Positions 37,301 through 48,899 of a stretch of DNA of 64,000 bases are shown piece by piece. The notes under the pieces were generated by a model. The model was given only the letters and a program-made list of their open reading frames with translations. It was not told the DNA's origin and did no database searches. The DNA is taken from positions 1,538,001 through 1,602,000 of the forward strand of contig NC_046360.1 of assembly GCF_004027225.2 (NCBI RefSeq), given 5' to 3'. How positions within the stretch are numbered: position 1 is the stretch's first letter; the number at the start of each line of letters is the position of its first letter. Both the position numbers and the translations under genes were made by a program. This DNA is from Strigops habroptila (lineage: Eukaryota; Chordata; Aves; Psittaciformes; Psittacidae).

Positions 37301-38141
37301 AGGGAGAACCTGATTTTCTGCTGCAAGGTCCAAACCAAGGGCGAGCTGTGCATGATGTGTTAAAGCAGGGCTGTTGTTGCCTGATCCTTGAGGAGATCTC
37401 AGGCTCATCTCTGGATTTGCCTCTTTCTCCATTGCTCCGTATGCTGGGGGACAAATAACCAAGCAGCAGGCTGCTGGATGGATGTAAGGACGCCTTGGAA
37501 GCCAACACATGGAGATGGGATTTGTGAGAGGCAGGGAGTTCCTCTGTGTGGTGCAGTGCCACTTTTCTCGGGATCCCAGGCTGAGGTCCTGGAGGATACA
37601 AACCTTCAGGGGATGTGGAAGGAGCTAGACAGGGGTTTAGGGGAGCTCCGCAGGGACAGAACTCTGTCAGAAGCAGTAGCTCTGCAGAGGGTTAGGTAGA
37701 AAACCTGGGACTTGCTTAAATCCTGCCTAATACATAAGGGCAGCAGCACCTCATGGCACTGTTTTGTCGGTGTTTAATAGCTGTGTGTAACCATTGAGGA
37801 AAGAAAGTGTGCAGCAATGCATGTTAAGCACTTTCCCAATACTGTAATTAAAACCTCTGCTACTACCTCAGTGTCTCTATTTCTGTGACGGGGCCCAGGG
37901 GAACTATTTCCTATCTTCTGCCTTTTTCCTGCAGGTGATGTTGGAATCTTCAGTCTATTTAACACTGGTGGTTTACAGTGGATGTTGCCTGTTGGCTGCT
38001 CTGGCTTCCTGCTTCTTGCCCATTGAAACGAAGGGCCGTGGCTTACAGGAGTCCAGCCAGAGGGAATGGGGACAGGAGATGGTTGGGAGAGGATCTCAAT
38101 CCCCAGGGGTCACCAGGTCAAACTCCGGATCACAGGAATGA
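19337..38141 (+). CDS. SVOP: SVOP, synaptic vesicle 2-related protein
   Basis: Sixteen coding exons give 548 aa, equal to human: 19337-19371, 22523-22683, 23902-23987, 24906-25004, 25738-25809, 26028-26152, 28838-28901, 30082-30207, 31183-31311, 32658-32731, 33033-33109, 34197-34304, 35754-35865, 36857-36938, 37171-37260 and 37935-38141. SVOP is a 12-helix major-facilitator protein of synaptic vesicles; its substrate is unknown to me. The acidic cytosolic N-terminus (about 1-85) precedes helix 1. MFS loop motifs are D145-QYGRK and the second-half D395-RIGRKK. PESAR is at 259-263, and P509-IETKGR follows helix 12. Intron 3 uses a GC donor (TGG|GCAAGT); the other introns are GT-AG with consistent phases. 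The C-terminus NSGSQE matches human. The divergent neighbour is USP30, 3.2 kb upstream; DAO converges downstream. Confidence 0.97.
19372..22522 (+). other. SVOP intron 1
   Basis: This 3.15-kb intron starts with GTGAGT and ends in TTCTTAG. Its first 150 bp are still CpG-rich. Apart from the CR1 copy at 22195-22458, close to the acceptor, I recognise nothing in it. Confidence 0.7.
22195..22458 (+). mobile_element. CR1 LINE 3' end in SVOP intron 1
   Basis: This 264-bp young CR1 fragment ends in ATTCTATGATTCTATGAT, the intact octamer tail. It is in the sense direction of SVOP, only 64 bp before the exon 2 acceptor. It is nearly identical to the copies at 16403 and 48118. Confidence 0.95.
23700..23727. 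repeat. Perfect 11-bp inverted repeat with 6-nt loop
   Basis: ATTGTGAGATA (23700-23710) and TATCTCACAAT (23717-23727) are exact reverse complements around TATATT. It lies in an AT-rich (TA)n patch in SVOP intron 2. A partial direct copy of the left arm (GTGAGATATATAT at about 23689) precedes it. It probably arose by microsatellite slippage; no function is inferred. Confidence 0.85.
26153..28837 (+). other. SVOP intron 6
   Basis: This 2.7-kb GT-AG intron (CAGTC|GTAAGT ... TTTACAG) contains one short CR1 tail at 27477-27547. Otherwise it is unique sequence with no recognisable exon or RNA gene. Confidence 0.7.
27477..27547 (+). mobile_element. Short CR1 3' tail fragment
   Basis: About 70 bp running from GCAGGGGGTTGGAACTAGGT to GTGATTCTATGGTTCT. 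It is an extremely 5'-truncated CR1 copy, older than the long fragments judging by its substitutions. Confidence 0.8.
34305..35753 (+). other. SVOP intron 12
   Basis: This 1.45-kb intron has GTGAGT and CTGCAG ends and no repeat or exon that I recognise. SVOP introns 3, 4, 7, 8, 9, 11, 13 and 15 (0.7-1.4 kb each) likewise showed nothing beyond unique DNA. Confidence 0.6.
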
Positions 38142-41100
38142 TGGGACATGGAAACCTGCTGAAGGAATGAATGATTTGAGCAAGTTCTTTCACATAAAAC
38201 CCAACCCTGAAGCATAGGAAGCTGACCATACTGTCACTGCCAATGTCATGTGTCAAACTGCAGGAACTTTGGGGTTGAACCCAAGCCAATTGTGTCTCTG
38301 CTGCTCTTTGCTCACACTCATAAAGACTTTACTTCTGTATTGAGAGGCATTTGATCCAGATATCATTTGAAGTTTAGCAGGAAGGGTTTTTCTTAAGTCT
38401 GTTGTGCTTGCATGGTCAGCTCTTCAGCTTAAAATGTCCCGTGTCAAGCAAATAGCCAACTGAATGCAACTCAGTATAAGCTGTAATTAAAATAATGTAC
38501 TCTTGATGCCTAAAAAACAAAAGGTTAATATTTATTGTGTACCTGGCATAGCACACGGTGGATTCCATACACTACAGAATAGGTTTTATGAGTTAGATGC
38601 CTGCCTTGCACTTTCTAGCCATCAAAACCACCATGTGACAACGGCACACCAACCAATGCATCCTAGTTCCTTGGGAATGAAGCACTGATTGCTTGGAATC
38701 TGTTTTCTGGATGTTTCTCCCATCCAAAGCAGGTAGTTGGAGTCGGTGAGGAGTGGTATTTGTCACAGAGATGGCACCTTACAGAAGAAATGTAAATCCT
38801 CCTGGTTTGGAGCAGAATTTGACTTCTCTAACATTGCCAGAAACATTGAGCACTCTGTGTGTTGCTTGGTGAAGACTGCTTCAGCTGTCCTGGTGTCTCT
38901 TTGTGTGTGGAGATGCACGCTGTGGTTTTCTGCATGGGTCCAGGTATGTCTCTGCTCAATTCGCCTAAGTATGTTCTCACAGTGGTGTAGCCCAAACCTT
39001 TGATAAAAACACCTCAGTCTAACAGCAGTTTGGATGGAGCTGCTTTCATGTGTCTCCCAACAAAAGCTGGCCTTGGGGCAGCTGAGCAGGACTTCTTGGT
39101 AGCTGCTGATTGTACATTGACTGTAACATCAAGCTGGTGATGAGGGAATGTTGCTGGTGTTGAAGTAAGTGAATAAAAACCATGGGATGGGCCAAGCAGC
39201 AATCAACCTTAGATGAGAAACTTCATCAGATGTAGCTCCTCAAGGCTGATGATCCTGCTCTTGTCAGAGAATATAACAGCGTTCAGGTGAGGAGAAGTTT
39301 GCCTTGTTTGTCAGAAATCTTTTGCTGTGTAGGAACTTGGATGTCAGAGTCTGTGCCTGTGCAGTGAGGAAATGCATGAGGAAGCTGCAACCTGTCTCAT
39401 CCCTGTCTCAGTTTATTTCCAGGATTCCAGATTCTGGAATACACAACCAAATGTGAGTGAGATGGACTAAATGCTAATCACTAGGCTATGGGAAGCAATA
39501 CGCTTTTATAGCACGCGTGCTCTGTTGTCTCACATAAATATGGTGTGCAACAGGTTTTTGCACAGTGGAATATTTTGGGAACCAGGCCGCTTTTGTGGGG
39601 GGCAAGGAATGGGTCACCGAGTCCATGTTTGGGTGCAATACAAACGGACACAGTTGGGGTTCAGCTTTCACTTGGGGTTTTACAGCACTGCGGTACAATG
39701 CTCCAAGATGTTTTAGGCTGTTTGTTATAGTACTGAAGGGAAATGAGAAGTGGACAATTCCTCAGAGAAACTCAGAGTAATAAACAAAGGCCAAAGAGGT
39801 TATTGATGTTCTGTGTGTGGGTATCTTCTGCTGAGAAAAGTTAAAGTTTGCCAAGGCACCCAAGTGTCTGGCCATCCATGTTCTGCTCCGTGGTGGTGAC
39901 TGCAGGGGCACACTCCAGAAGCAGATGGTCTCAGCACCAAACTTTCCTTTTCTCAGTGACAGGGAAATGCAGTTCATCTCCCAGGGGATCCCACGTTAGA
40001 TGTGGCTGATAGAAACACGCAGTCTGTTCCCGTGGCTGTTCTCTGTGCTGGTTTGGTTATCTCTGTCTCTGCTGTCTCTATCCTGTGTGCTCAGTCTCCA
40101 GCTCAGCCCAGCAGCTGAGTTTGGCTGTTATTAAGCGCCTTTAGTTAACATTCTGCTTTTCCAGGGTTAATCTTCACACATCACTTTGGTTTTTTGAGTC
40201 AATATTTGGCAAAGGACTGCATTGCAATGGCCTTCAAAGTGTGCACTCAGAGAGGTTTAGGTGAAGCAGATATATCTCATACATTTGCACATGTGTATGC
40301 TACAGAGAAAACACTTCCCAGGTAAAGATTTATAGGTAATACAAAACCTTTTGATGCTGTTGAGTGGTTCAGTTTTAACCTGTGACATTTACAGTATTAA
40401 AAAATAATTGAAGGCATTTTTGCTTTTCACTTTGTATGAACTCTGCATTGAAAATGTATTTAATAAGTGCCAAGATTGGTCCTGCTGCAACATCTTCATA
40501 CGCTGGTCTTTGATTGAGAGACAGTGATGCCTAGAGCAGGATCCAAAGCTCGCTGAGGCCTGGGACAATCTCCCATGGATGCTGGTGGGCTTTGGTTGAG
40601 CTGAGGAGAGGAGGGTGGTCAGGAGCCTGCCACAGCTCAACAAACAGCACTGAAATTCAGGTTCTGCAGGTCCCTGCATATTATTGATAATGGGAGGATG
40701 TTTTGGATTGTTCACTGGAAAACTGGCAAGCATTTGGGTTGATACACAATAGCCTATAAATAACCACAAGTCATATTTTGTTAATATGGCAACACCATTG
40801 ATGTACATAAGAAGCTTCCAAAGATTGTTTTACACACTGTTGAGTGTTTTTCACTGATGAATTACTATAGCTAGTTCATTTAAAACAACAAAGAGGGATC
40901 ATTGTGAAATCAAATTGAGAGCAAACAGAAAGGGGGGTTCAGAGATTTGCTGTCTGATATATTCATGCCCAAAGCTGGTGTGGGGACAAGAATTCTCCAA
41001 GTGTGCTTTGATGGAAGGATTTGTTATTCCTCAGTGCTTGCCGAAAGAACACTGAATGTTTCCCCGTGTCTGAATGTACAGTTTCTACGCTGGATACGTT

Positions 41101-41216
41101 TTAATGTTGAAGAACTTTGTGTATCTCAAGCTTGTTGTAAAATACTCCTTTTGTTCCCAGGTTACCGACGCGACACTGGATAGTTTAATTCCACACTGGA
41201 TATTTTATGTTAAACA

Positions 41217-41222
41217 AATAAA
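41217..41222 (+). promoter_or_regulatory. Candidate distal SVOP polyadenylation signal
   Basis: AATAAATAG is followed at once by a U-rich run (GTTTTTTCAG). Use of it would make a 3' UTR of about 3.1 kb, as is common for neuronal transcripts. Nearer candidates at 38486, 39172 and 39779 would give shorter forms. Confidence 0.4.
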
Positions 41223-42624
41223 TAGTTTTTTCAGTAAAGAGGCTTCGGGCTGTTCTGTGAAGGGTCAGTAGCTTCACCGCTTCCTTGTTTTGATGTTCAG
41301 AGCTCTGTGCTGCTCTGGAGGCATCTGGCTGTGCGAGGGCTCAGCGCTCTGCAGCTCACGCTCATTCTGTGTGTGTTAAAAGTCACAGGAATCACAAGTA
41401 ACCTCCCAGATAACTACACCTAAAGACTCTTGAACTTACCTACAGGTCTTTAGTTGCTTTCTGCATTTCATTCAGTTTGGACAATAAGAACCAGTCCGTT
41501 TGGCTTCTTGCCTGTGGGCAATTTCTAGTGATGTCTTTAATGCTGCAGCGTGTGATCACAAAGGCGTGTTGGGAGGAGGCAGCCCAGCATGTGCCCGCAC
41601 CTCGGGGCAGGGAGGTTTCCTTCTGTTTATTTACCTTTTCATGTAAACTTCTCTTTCACCTATCTTGTTCTTATAAAATCTAATCAAGCACATGCCCCTC
41701 ACTGTATCCCTCTGCCCTTTGAATAATATTCTTACGTTGATGTCTAGTAACTTACAAACACGAGGTTGCTGCAGTCTGACCCAGTGACTGAGGAGCTGCA
41801 CATCCTTTGCACACTAACGCAGCGCGTTCTCATCGCCGTGTGCATTCATCTTGTGCAGCCCTGACCATCCTCTGGGATGAAGCCTCTTATTGCTGGGAAT
41901 GGAAAGAGTTGGTAAGTGTGGAAGGGTTTGTATCCTGGAAGCAATACTGAGGGAGAATATTTGTTCTTTGGTGTTTTCTGGGAACCCTTTGGCCTCCTCG
42001 GGCATTTCTAAAGCTCAGGCTGTTTTCCCAACTGCCAGAGCTGCTGTTTGCTTACAGAGGGTAACTTTGCTGATACTTGATGTGTTTCCAGCTTTGTTCT
42101 GTGTCCCAGGTGAGCGCTGTTGAGAACTGTGAGTACATAAGATCTGCTGATGCTGGAGATGGTTTGTGCTGTCAAGGAACACTTGCAGTGGCTGCGTCCC
42201 TCACCTCACCTCGCCCATGCTTAACCTCAGCCTCATGGCTCTTCTGCCCCACCACATGTCACCTGTGGCTGCCAACAGTGTAAGACCTTTCCCATTGCTC
42301 TAGCCTCAAAACAGAGCGATCTGCTGAGATACACAAGGAAGTCCCCCATGTTTCTGTCTGGGATGGAGAGTTCTTAATAGTTCTTAATGGGGGCCCTTAG
42401 CCACAGCCTCCTCATGTCCCATAGTGGTATTTCAGGTCCAGTTGTCTATTTGGAATCTAGAACTATGACTCTTCTTCTTGCAGGATGAAATGTTCAGGAA
42501 AAATGTGTGGGGAGACATGGAATGATGATCTCCTGGGATGTTTCCATGGAATTAGCATTGGCAGCCCTATCTGTGGCATCATTAAGAAGAGAAAGCTTCA
42601 CACACGGGGTGTTTGAACATTACC

Positions 42625-42630
42625 TTTATT
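42625..42630 (-). promoter_or_regulatory. Candidate DAO polyadenylation signal
   Basis: Plus-strand TTTATT reads AATAAA on the minus strand, about 920 nt after the DAO stop. A GTGTGTG element follows about 20 nt downstream on that strand, which fits a GU-rich cleavage-factor site. Confidence 0.55.
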
Positions 42631-43547
42631 GTGCACACCCATTGAGCTGTGGCCTTTCAGAAAATCAGCACGATCAGACAGAAAATTACATAGGAATCAT
42701 TTCTGTTTGTGTTCTAGGGTCAGACCCTCCTGGAGCAGTCCCCATCCCTCTGGGAAGCACTGAGGCAGCTCCAGCGCTGCTCCAGCTGTGTCTCACGGTG
42801 GGAGGAAATGAGGAACTGAAGGGCCCGTGGGAGTTTTAGGGCCGAGAACAGCTATTTTGTGTATGCTTCTGCTATATATAGAGTCTGGCAAGTACACAGG
42901 GCTGGGACATGTTGCTTTTGTTGCTAAAAACATCATTTGGGAAGCCCATTTTAGGCGACTGCTGCTGTCTGTTGCCAGAAACACTAACCAGGTGCTGTGG
43001 ACCATGCTCTTTGTCCTGGTTTGAACGTAAGAAAAGCTATTGTAACTGCAGCACGTGCTTTAAGAGTGGTTGTTACTTCCCCAGGAGCTTCAGAGCTTCT
43101 TCCTACTAAGGAGCTTTTGCCTCCTGGGGGAAGCTTGCAAATCTAATTACATGCTGGGTGTTGGAGCAGGCACTGGAGACCTCAGGTGGCACCGGCTCAG
43201 TTTCAGATCCTGTCCCATCATGCAGATGAACTGCAGGACTGTCAGGATTTCAGCTGAACCCTGCCTGCCCTTTGCAGACTGATCCCAGGGCAGAAGTGCA
43301 CTGTGAAACAAACAATTAGTCCATGTTTTGAAGCACTTCCTTTAGGCAGGTTGTGCTCGGCCGGGGTGGAGGGAACTCGGCCGTGTGGCAAATGACAGCA
43401 ACAAAACTGGCAGCTCCCAAAAATGAGACTCTATGAACCTGATCTGGAGCTGGAAGGAGGGTCAAAGAGCCCATGTGTAGCACTGTGTTATTCCCACCTT
43501 TCTGCTGGGATTCCTAAGCTACTGCTGTCACCATCGTCCTGGGTAAC

Positions 43548-46500
43548 TCACAAGCGGGGCTGCGGCGAGCCGGCCGGCTTCTTCTCCTGGAGGATGCTCC
43601 CAAAGAGCCTGGCTGCTGCCATGGCACAGCCCCAGTGGATGGTGATCCCGAACCCGCCGTGGCCGTAGTTGTGTATCACCTGGGGGAGGAGAGAAGGGAT
43701 CAGTGCTGGGAAAACTGTGCTGGAGCCCTCTGGGGCAGCGGGAAGCCATAACAGTGAATGTCTTTTGGCCCCTCTGCTCCATCCCTCCCTCCAAAAGCTG
43801 CTGGAGAGGCAGGAGAAACACCGGATGCACCAGGTTAGTCAGAGATCTGAGCAACCTGCTCTAGTGGAAGGTGTCCCTGCCCGTGGCAGGGGGTTGGAAC
43901 CGGAGGAGCTTTAAGGTCCCTTCAACCCAAACCAGGCTGGGATTCTGTGACACTCGTCTCTGACACTGGGCTGAAACTGGCTCAAATATTCACCCGTTAT
44001 TAGAGGGGGGATGGAGTGAGGACTGATGAGTGTGGGGCTGAAGCACGCCAGCGTTAGCTGGGTGTTAGTGTTGCACTGCCCAGCTCGCAGTGACTGATGT
44101 CAGTCAGTGCAGATATCAATGGCACTGGGCACCCAGGGCCCGCTCACGGTACCTGTGCCTGGAACTGCCCGTGGCGGATGGTCTCCCGCTCCAGGCGCAC
44201 CTCGGGCCGCGCTGGTCTCAGGCCGCTCCACTCCTCCACGATCTTTGCTTTCTGAAAGCAAAAGCACGTCAGCACCTGGGGGCATTTCTCTGAATTACAG
44301 CAGCCAAACGTCCCAGCACTGAGGGATCTGTGAGATGAGGGCTCTCACAGGGAGTGGGGACAGAGGCTCCCCCATCCCTGCTGTTGCACCGGCTCCAGGG
44401 ATGCTGGTTGGAGTGTTCAAGGCCAGGTTGGACACAGGGGCTTGGAGCAACCTGCTCTAGTGGAAGGTGTCCCTGCCCGTGGCAGGGGTTGGAGCTGGGT
44501 GAGCTTTAAGGTCCCTTCCAAACCAAACCAGGCTGGGATTCTATGGCTCTATGCTTCAAGGGGTGACTGGACAGAACAATTTCGGATGGCAGCCCGGCAC
44601 ATTGCCCTGCCAAAGCTCTGCGCTGCCTTTCCAGCTGATCCAGGGCACAACAGCCATTTACCAGTAATTCCTTTTTCCTACAGATCTTGCCTCAACAGTA
44701 ACGCCAGCCCCAGCCCCTGCCTGTCGATCCACCAGGAATCCAGGGTGCTGGGTGGATTCACCTACCTGCAGAGCCGGGAGCAGCCTGCAGCAGCTCTCCC
44801 AGATGGTTTTGTGATCCTGGGCACTGTTTGCTTCATTCCAGTTGCCGTGCTGGTAGATCCCTCCCAGGACTGTGAACTCACTCCTGCATCAAGAGCCAGA
44901 GGAGATAAACAGTGGTGAGTGTCCCATCAAGGACTCTGTGTATGTGATTATGGATCCTGCTACACCCTGAGCCTGCACCATATTCCTGCTGGAGAAACTC
45001 TCACACTGAGCAGGCAAGAGAGTGGTGCCTGTGTGTCTGCTCATGAGCAAGTCAGTCATTAAATGCTATCAGCATTGAAAAGGCCTGGCCTGGACAACCC
45101 TAGCAGCTAATTTCATCTTCTATCAAACAGGTCTGCTCCTGCCTGGTTTGGGGAGAGCTGGCAGGAACAGGATGGCTCTGGTGGGAACGCAAAGGAAGGG
45201 ATTGCTGCTGCTCCAAAACCCCTGTGGATTGACAGAGGACAAGAGGTGGGTTAAGGCTGGGGGAGCTGGGGGTGGCTGTGCTTGCTGGACCCTTCTTAAA
45301 GCCTTGCTTGGGCCCTGGGAAGCACAAGGGCAAAGGGGCTGAATGGTGGAAGTGCAGGAGCAGAGCCCCTGGGTGTTGGAATCGGCTGCTTCCTTTGGGA
45401 TCCAGCCCAATGCCCAGCGATGGCAGCTCAAGCTGCAGCCAGCACAGGGACAGGAATCTGTGTGTAGCTGGGGCTATGATCAGGAATCACTTGGAATACT
45501 TTGCCTGGGGACAGCGATCATCCAAATCTCCTATTTGCAGAATGGCAGTGGCCCAGTCACCTACCCCGGGATGATGTACGGTGAGTTGTAGATCCCGTGT
45601 TCCATGTCATGAGTGATGATGAAATGCTTCACCCATGGGGCCAGGACCTGGGAGACCAAGGGGAGAGGGTCAGGAACAGCCAGGGAAAGGGGTGCCCAGC
45701 TCGGGCGGCAGCTCAGTGAACAGGGACACGTGGTGATGTCCTTTCTGCTCCAGCTCCATGTACACTGCGGTGCTGGCTTCCCTGCCAGGGAGATGGGAGG
45801 GCAGGCAGGCAAGGGCAGGGAGCACCCTACCCACAGTGAGTCTGTTTCCCAAATAATCGTCCTCTTCTCCCAAGGATTTTATGTAATTTTTATCATTAGC
45901 ATTATGCCTCTGGCCTCCCCACAGTTGCTGAGGGCATCCCCAGAGCTGAACCAGGAACAGGATCCAGGTTTTCTGCTCTGTCCTCCACACACGTGACGGT
46001 TTTATATGACCAACATTTGCTGGGATTCAGGACCTGATCCCATCGTTTCTCCAGCCCACAAGGCCATGATTTGCCCCAGGGGCCACAGATACACAGTTAA
46101 CACAGAGGAGGCTCCCCAGAAGAAAGAGAAGGCACAAGCCCAGCAACCACCTCACCTTCATAACCTGTCCCCGGCCGGGCTGGAGCTCTGGGTCGGGCTG
46201 CAGCTCCCCCGCACGCACCCCAGTGCAGTTGATCACAACATCCACGCCCTGGGCAAACATCTACCAAGAGACAGAGGCACTCAGGGATGGTACCCATGGG
46301 CGGCATGGGGTTCCTGCAGCAAAGCCAAGCACTCGCTCCGATGGTCTGGTTATGAATGAACCTGGCTGGATCCAGGGCATGGCTCCTGCTGAGGCCCCGT
46401 GTGTGCAGGCAGGAGAATGGTTGCAGTTTAAGGGAAGGCTGTACTGCCAATGCTTGTCCTACCCCATCCTCTCTCAGCTATGTCTTGATGCACAAGAGCC

Positions 46501-48899
46501 TTTATCTTCCCTGGTATCATTTGTTTCCTAAATCTGCTCACTGCCCCGGCTCACCATCCCCACTCACCTCCTGGAAAGACTCAACCTTCTTATGGAAGAA
46601 CTTCACACCCCTCTGTGTTAACCTGGGAAGAACAAGATCATTTGTTACTGGCAAATTAAAAGCTAATGTACCGTTCAAATCAGCGCCTGTGCCTGATACC
46701 CAGGTACGGTTTGTTGCTCCTTGCAATAAACAGCCGTGCTCTTTTTGGTGGTTCCTAATGATCTCTAGTTATTAGCTCATTTCCCTAATGGCCCAGAGCT
46801 AGTGAGAGTGGTCAGTTCTGTTGAGCCCTGCATCAGATGGTGCCCAGGTCTTCTGCTGCAGATCAGGCACTGCTCTGCATTAGCAGTGACAAGAACGAAA
46901 CCAAGCCCCAAATACTCCCATAGCTAAAAGCGCTCAGATGCAGCTCTAAGTATCCCATAACCCTGTTGCCCAGAGAAGCTGTGGCTGCCCCATCCCTGGC
47001 AGTGTTCAAGGCCAGGTTGGACACAGGGGCTTGGAGCAACCTGCTCTAGTGGAAGGTGTCCCTGCCCGCGGCAGGGGGTTGGAGCTGGAGGAGCTTTAAG
47101 GTCCCAACCCAAACCAGGCTGGGATTCTGTGATAACCTTCATTTCTGTCACACAACAATACACTCCTGGGCTCACTATTGAAGTCAGGAGCCTGTTACCC
47201 CACTGGGGCAATGAGCAGGAATCCAGACCCTCTTCCATGCTCCCCAGGGTCCATCCCTGCCTCCCCTCTGCTTGGGCTCACCCAGCACCATGGCAGCTCC
47301 ACACTGACCTGTTGGTGAGCCAGGGCAGGTACCTCCTGCACTCCAGCACCAGCGCCGTGTTGAACCAGCCGTAGCTGAAACCAGAGGAGGGCAGGAAGCC
47401 GTGAGGACCCGCAGCACCTTTACACGAGCATCCCCCTCCCAGTGCTCCCGCCACCCACTGCAGCTCTGGGACCCCAGCTCCCCTTTGCACAGCAAGTGCA
47501 TGACTTTTTCCCTCTGTTTACAACATAAAACACCTTCTGCTTGTTTTCTTTCCCCAGTTTGATGCTATCTGGTGAGGTAAGAGAGGGGCTGGAATGGTTT
47601 CCATGCTGGGCTGATACTTTTTAGGCTGGTTTGAGTGTTTCCCACTTATCCTAAGGGAAGCAGGTGTAATGAAGCAAGGTTGCTCCTGTGCTTGCAGTTT
47701 CCCATCCTCACTGCCCCGTGACAAGGAGGGTTTGGGACCATCCAGCCATCCCTGTCCTGCCTGGGGGAAAGCACATCAGTGCCTATCAGGAGAACAGACC
47801 AAACAATACCTGTAACCAGGGAAGAGTTCAAGCTCTTTTGGTGTCAAGTTCCTGAATCCCAGGACAATGTTCTTCCAAGATGGGTCCTGCAGTAGGGAAA
47901 AAGGTTGTTAATGAACCCGAATTGCTGTGACACTGTGGGACAGAAGCTGTGGGGGGACACAGCCCACCCCAAAGCAGCACAAGCAGGCAGCCATCACAGC
48001 TGGCTCCCACCCTTGGAGGGCTCAGCCCTTACTTCACACCAATATTGCATTGGGGGTACAGAAACCAGCACGTCCTGGGCAACCTGTCACAGACGAACTT
48101 GGAAGGGTTTAATTTGATGGCTTTAACCTGCCAGAGGGGAGGCTGAGATGAGCTCTGAGGCAGAAGCTCTTCCCTGTGAGGGTGCTGAGGCGCTGGCACA
48201 GGGTGCCCAGAGAAGCTGTGGCTGCCCCATCCCTGGCAGTGTTCAAGGCCAGGTTGGACACAGGGGCTTGGAGCAACCTGCTCTAGTGGAAGGTGTCCCT
48301 GCCCATGGCAGGGGGTTGGAACTAGATCGGCTTTAAAGTCCCTTCTATGCCAAACCAGGCTGGGATTCTACAATTTGGAAGCATTCAGAGCATCCTCTGG
48401 GAAGAAGCACAACCCTGCCTGCCCCTGGAGCCCTTCCCAGCCCTGGCTGTGACTTGCTCCTTACCGGCACCGGCTGCGTAAACAGGTTGTAGCCAGAAAT
48501 TAGGAAGAGTCCCATTTCCTTCGCTGCTGGTGAGCCCAGGAGCCCGAGGAGGTAATCGAATGTCTCTCTATTCCAGAGCCTGCGATGGAAACGGCAGAGT
48601 GGTGGCTCTGCCAGCGCCATGGAGCTGTGCTCAGGCAGCTCAGCCCCTTTTGCATCGATGGGACGTGGCACCAGCCTCCTCCTCATCATCATCATCATCA
48701 CTTACGTCTCCTGCAGGTTGCCGTGGTCGCTCAGGTAGGGCTGCCAGAGGCCGGCCGCCCCATCGCTGGTGGTGTGGGGTGTGTAGCGATCAGCATAGAC
48801 CTCCAGCTCCAGGGAGGGCAGCAGGCTGTGGAACCGCTCGTGGATGCACAGGGCAGTGGAGAGGCCGATCACCCCGGCCCCAATGATGGCCACGCGCAT
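43548..48899 (-). CDS. DAO: DAO, D-amino-acid oxidase
   Basis: Ten coding exons on the minus strand give 347 aa, equal to human: 48706-48899, 48465-48579, 47810-47886, 47309-47374, 46568-46622, 46156-46260, 45565-45647, 44766-44883, 44153-44251 and 43548-43679. All are GT-AG and in phase. DAO is a peroxisomal FAD enzyme that oxidises D-serine and other neutral D-amino acids to imino acids and H2O2. The FAD-binding GAGVIG is at residues 7-12, and AAGLWQPY follows near residue 50. Active-site Y224 and Y228 (IYNSPY), R283 (LRPARP) and G313 (HGGFG) sit at exactly the human numbers. The C-terminus is PRL where human has SHL. An acceptor 12 nt before the ATG shows that a non-coding first exon lies upstream; I could not place it. 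Four antisense CR1 pieces sit in its introns. Confidence 0.97.
43849..43950 (+). mobile_element. CR1 3' tail in the last DAO intron
   Basis: About 100 bp from GAGCAACCTGCTCTAGTGGA to GGGATTCTGTGA. It is 5'-truncated and antisense to DAO, between its last two coding exons. Confidence 0.9.
44411..44552 (+). mobile_element. CR1 3' tail in a DAO intron
   Basis: About 140 bp beginning GTGTTCAAGGCCAGGTTGGA and ending GGGATTCTATGGCTCTATG. It lies antisense to DAO, between exons 44153-44251 and 44766-44883. Confidence 0.92.
46964..47134 (+). mobile_element. CR1 3' tail in a DAO intron
   Basis: About 170 bp from GTTGCCCAGAGAAGCTGTGG to GGGATTCTGTGAT, with a small internal deletion after TTTAAGGTCCC. 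It is antisense to DAO, between exons 46568-46622 and 47309-47374. Confidence 0.92.
48118..48371 (+). mobile_element. CR1 3' end in a DAO intron
   Basis: A 254-bp CR1 fragment beginning TGGCTTTAACCTGCCAGAGG and ending TGGGATTCTACAA. Its 3' edge is only 94 bp from the 48465-48579 exon. Together with the copies at 43849, 44411 and 46964 it makes four CR1 pieces in 4.5 kb of one gene. Confidence 0.93.
48683..48700. repeat. (TCA)6 microsatellite at a DAO splice donor
   Basis: Six perfect TCA units, TGA on the DAO strand, preceded by a short CCT run. On the minus strand the intron begins GTAAG and the repeat starts at once, within 10 bp of the exon edge at 48706. Confidence 0.9.

Larger units (their letters stand above)
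38142..43547. other. SVOP-DAO tail-to-tail interval (3' UTRs and spacer)
   Basis: This 5.4-kb interval has no recognised exon or CR1 fragment. The left part is SVOP 3' UTR; plus-strand polyadenylation candidates are ATTAAA 38486-38491 and AATAAA at 39172, 39779 and 41217. The right part is DAO 3' UTR on the minus strand, with a good signal at 42625-42630. Confidence 0.6.

Noticed and set aside
40485-40690. Possible minus-strand CR1 remnant in the SVOP-DAO interval
   Set aside because: Only vague word similarity, and no octamer tail or ordered match to the CR1 3' region.
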